5,645 nucleotides of DNA. Origin: Saprospiraceae bacterium (GTDB lineage Bacteria > Bacteroidota > Bacteroidia > Chitinophagales > Saprospiraceae). Below the pieces are notes generated by a model that saw only the letters and a list, made by a program, of their open reading frames with translations, was not told where the DNA came from and made no database searches. This document shows positions 3,850-5,645 of the stretch, piece by piece (within the stretch, counting starts at the first letter, position 1; every line of letters begins with the position of its first letter). The stretch is taken from positions 1-5,645 of the forward strand of contig SLKL01000374.1 of the NCBI GenBank assembly GCA_007134625.1, read 5' to 3'. A program made the translations under genes and the position numbers.

Positions 3850-5645
3850 ATGAAACCGATTTTACAACATCTAAGCATTCTCTTTTTACTTTCACTTTTT
3901 TTCATCACCACCACAACAGAAATCTACGGACAACAAACAGCCTTTAATTATCAGGCAGTAGTTCGGGATGCTGATGGAGTACCAAAGACCAATCAGGAGG
4001 TACTAATCAACATCCAGCTGAGAAGAGGTAGTGAATTGGGTAATGTAGTTTATGAAGAAGACCATGAAATTGAGACCAATGATTTTGGGATTATCAACCT
4101 AAAAGTAGGTCGTGGTACCAATGCTGTAGGTAGCATGAATCTTATAGATTGGGGGGCAGGAGCAATTTTTATGGAAGTTCAAATTGGAGATCCGGAAACA
4201 GGGATTATGACCCCAATGGGCGTTGCCGAATTATTAACCGTTCCGTTCGCAATGTTTTCTCAAAATAGTGGTACTCCCGGACCGGAGGGACCTCAAGGAC
4301 CCATAGGTGAACAGGGTCCCGAAGGACCAATCGGACCACAGGGGGATCCCGGAACCAGTGTAAGGATTGTAGGCAAACTCGATAGCCCCGGTGACTTGCC
4401 GGATGAGGCAAATTTTGGAGACGGCTATCTCATAGACGCAGAATTGTGGGTATGGACTGGAGATGAATGGGTCAATGTCGGAAATATTCAGGGTCCGCGT
4501 GGTGAGCAGGGTGAACGGGGCGAAAAAGGGGATCCCGGAACCAGTGTGACCATCAAGGGTAAATTAGATAATCCTGATGATTTACCTTTTTCAGCTAACC
4601 CAGGCGATGGATATTTGATCGATGGTGACTTATGGGTATGGACAGATGATATTTGGGAAAATGTAGGACGGATTCAAGGTCCTCAGGGAGAACAAGGTGA
4701 CCAAGGGGAAAAAGGCGACCCAGGTACCAGTGTAACCATTATTGGTAGTTTAGATAGTCCAATTGATCTGCCTTCCGAATCCAATCCCGGAGATGGCTAT
4801 TTAATAGATGGTGACTTATGGGTTTGGACAGGCACTAGATGGGAAAATGTAGGACGGATTCAGGGTCCCCGAGGACAACGTGGTGAACAGGGAGAAAAAG
4901 GAGATCAGGGCGACCCGGGCACGAGCGTAACCATTGTTGGTAAGCTAGATAGTGAATTTGATTTACCCTCCCAAAGCAATCCCGGAGATGGCTATTTAAT
5001 TGATGGCGACCTATGGGTATGGACAGATGACGTATGGGAAAATGTAGGTCGAATACAAGGACCACGTGGCGAGCAAGGAGAGAAAGGAGACCAAGGCAAT
5101 CCCGGCACGAGCGTAACTATAGTTGGTAAACTGGATAGTGAGTTTGATTTACCATCCCAAGGCAACCCGGGTGATGGCTATTTGATTGATGGCGACCTAT
5201 GGGTATGGACAGATGATGTTTGGGAAAATGTAGGTCGGATACAAGGACCAAGAGGTGAGCAAGGCGAAAAAGGTGACCAAGGAAATCCAGGCACGAGCGT
5301 AACAATAGTAGGCAAGCTAGACAGTGAATTTGATTTACCGTCCCAAGGCAATCCGGGTGATGGCTATTTGATTGATGGTGACTTATGGGTATGGACAGAT
5401 GACGTCTGGGAAAATGTAGGTCGCATACAGGGACCAAGAGGGGAGAAAGGGGAGAAAGGTGATCAGGGAAATCCCGGGACAAGTGTAACGATAGTTGGCA
5501 AATTGGACAGTGAATTTGATTTACCTTCCCAAGGCAATCCCGGAGATGGCTATTTAATAGATGGTGACTTATGGGTATGGACAGATGATGTCTGGGAAAA
5601 TGTAGGACGTATTCAGGGACCAAGAGGAGAGCAAGGCGAGAAAGG
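3850..5645 (+). CDS. Collagen-like repeat fibre protein, 3' end beyond window
   Basis: The frame is open from ATG at 3850 to the window edge (598 codons plus 2 nt), with no stop. Residues 1-27 form a signal peptide (LFLLSLFFITTTT, cleavage YG|QQ). Residues about 30-136 form an N-terminal domain beginning FNYQAVVRDADG, with YEEDHEIETNDFG and a closing LLTVPFAMFSQ. Similar domains start many secreted Bacteroidota fibre-like proteins (from memory). From 141 on there is a Gly-X-Y stretch of nine triplets before GTS, then seven globular units of about 45 residues separated by 5-6 Gly-X-Y triplets rich in GEQ, GEK, GDQ and GPR. Charged KGE/KGD triplets are known to stabilise bacterial collagens that lack hydroxyproline. 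Each globular unit carries GTSVTIVGKLDSEFDLPS, GDGYLIDGDLWVW and WENVGRIQ, resembling modules found between collagen segments in phage tail fibres. It probably forms a trimeric extracellular fibre used for adhesion or surface structure. The missing C-terminus could carry a sorting domain, a chaperone/peptidase or a receptor-binding tip. Confidence 0.9.
   Translation, partial: MKPILQHLSILFLLSLFFITTTTEIYGQQTAFNYQAVVRDADGVPKTNQEVLINIQLRRGSELGNVVYEEDHEIETNDFGIINLKVGRGTNAVGSMNLIDWGAGAIFMEVQIGDPETGIMTPMGVAELLTVPFAMFSQNSGTPGPEGPQGPIGEQGPEGPIGPQGDPGTSVRIVGKLDSPGDLPDEANFGDGYLIDAELWVWTGDEWVNVGNIQGPRGEQGERGEKGDPGTSVTIKGKLDNPDDLPFSANPGDGYLIDGDLWVWTDDIWENVGRIQGPQGEQGDQGEKGDPGTSVTIIGSLDSPIDLPSESNPGDGYLIDGDLWVWTGTRWENVGRIQGPRGQRGEQGEKGDQGDPGTSVTIVGKLDSEFDLPSQSNPGDGYLIDGDLWVWTDDVWENVGRIQGPRGEQGEKGDQGNPGTSVTIVGKLDSEFDLPSQGNPGDGYLIDGDLWVWTDDVWENVGRIQGPRGEQGEKGDQGNPGTSVTIVGKLDSEFDLPSQGNPGDGYLIDGDLWVWTDDVWENVGRIQGPRGEKGEKGDQGNPGTSVTIVGKLDSEFDLPSQGNPGDGYLIDGDLWVWTDDVWENVGRIQGPRGEQGEK
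4270..4350 (+). other. First collagen (Gly-X-Y) segment of the fibre protein
   Basis: Residues 141-167 form the longest uninterrupted Gly-X-Y run, GTPGPEGPQGPIGEQG and on to GDP, with GTS of the first globular unit continuing the Gly spacing. It is richer in Pro (GPE, GPQ, GPI) than the later linkers, which rely more on charged triplets. It joins the N-terminal domain to the repeat array and may be the nucleation point of the triple helix. Confidence 0.8.
4351..5645 (+). repeat. Tandem coding repeat, 186-nt (62-residue) unit, seven copies to the edge
   Basis: Taking the GTS codons as the start, copies begin at 4351, 4537, 4723, 4918, 5104, 5290 and 5476. Spacing is 186 nt in every case except copy 3 to 4, which is 195 nt because the linker has one extra Gly-X-Y triplet (GQR inserted after GPR). 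Copy 7 is cut by the window edge within its collagen linker. Copies 1-3 are diverged. Copies 4-7 have nearly identical protein: the globular parts of 5, 6 and 7 are identical, and copy 4 differs by one Ser for Gly. At DNA level they differ at many third positions. Confidence 0.95.

Noticed and set aside
4205..5623. Long open frames on the minus strand (4205-4411, 4835-5065, 5117-5623), His/Pro/Leu-rich
   Set aside because: They lie antisense to the 186-nt collagen-like repeats and repeat with the same period. They are open only because of the codon pattern of the + strand gene, which has a signal peptide, Gly-X-Y register and continuous frame.
4351..5645. Regularly spaced repeats as a possible CRISPR array
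   Set aside because: The unit is 186 nt, fully coding and in frame, with synonymous variation. There are no short identical repeats with unique spacers.

Overview
The window looks like chromosomal DNA of a Bacteroidota bacterium. The evidence is a protein with a type IX secretion (T9SS) type A sorting domain, a TPR-containing HisKA_2 histidine kinase next to a LuxR-type response regulator, A-rich leaders without Shine-Dalgarno sequences, and -7 promoter elements of the TAnnTTTG type. T9SS argues for a free-living or environmental member (Cytophagia, Saprospiria or Flavobacteriia) rather than Bacteroides proper. The genus cannot be told from this sequence. All genes read on the + strand.

Layout: 1-84 is the 3' end of an unrelated gene, perhaps a PLP-dependent enzyme. 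85-155 holds an inverted repeat and a promoter-like -7 box. 156-281 encodes an undescribed 41-residue helical protein. 315-2168 and 2171-2770 are a membrane histidine kinase and its response regulator, 2 nt apart. 2771-3344 is a 574-nt noncoding region with a terminator-like hairpin inside a possible three-way-junction structure, a second A/T-rich hairpin, a second copy of the inverted repeat and two candidate promoters. 3345-3842 encodes a small secreted protein with a T9SS sorting domain. 3850 to the window end encodes the first 598 residues of a secreted collagen-like fibre protein. It has seven globular repeat units separated by Gly-X-Y segments, and the reading frame is still open at the edge.

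Main inference: this is a signal-controlled surface-fibre locus. A 20-nt sequence containing TCAYCC-TTTY-GGGTGA occurs before the kinase/regulator block and again before the secreted-protein block. The two copies match at 18 of 20 positions. In both, the TTTG of a -7-like box lies exactly 26 nt after the last base of the inverted repeat. The simplest model is that the LuxR-type regulator binds both sites, activating its own operon and the fibre operon. Binding is inferred, not shown.

The most distinctive protein is the fibre. Its ~62-residue unit resembles, from memory, a module interspersed with collagen segments in phage tail fibres. Here it sits behind a Bacteroidota-type signal peptide and N-terminal domain. 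Neighbouring units are almost identical as protein but differ synonymously in about a third of their codons.
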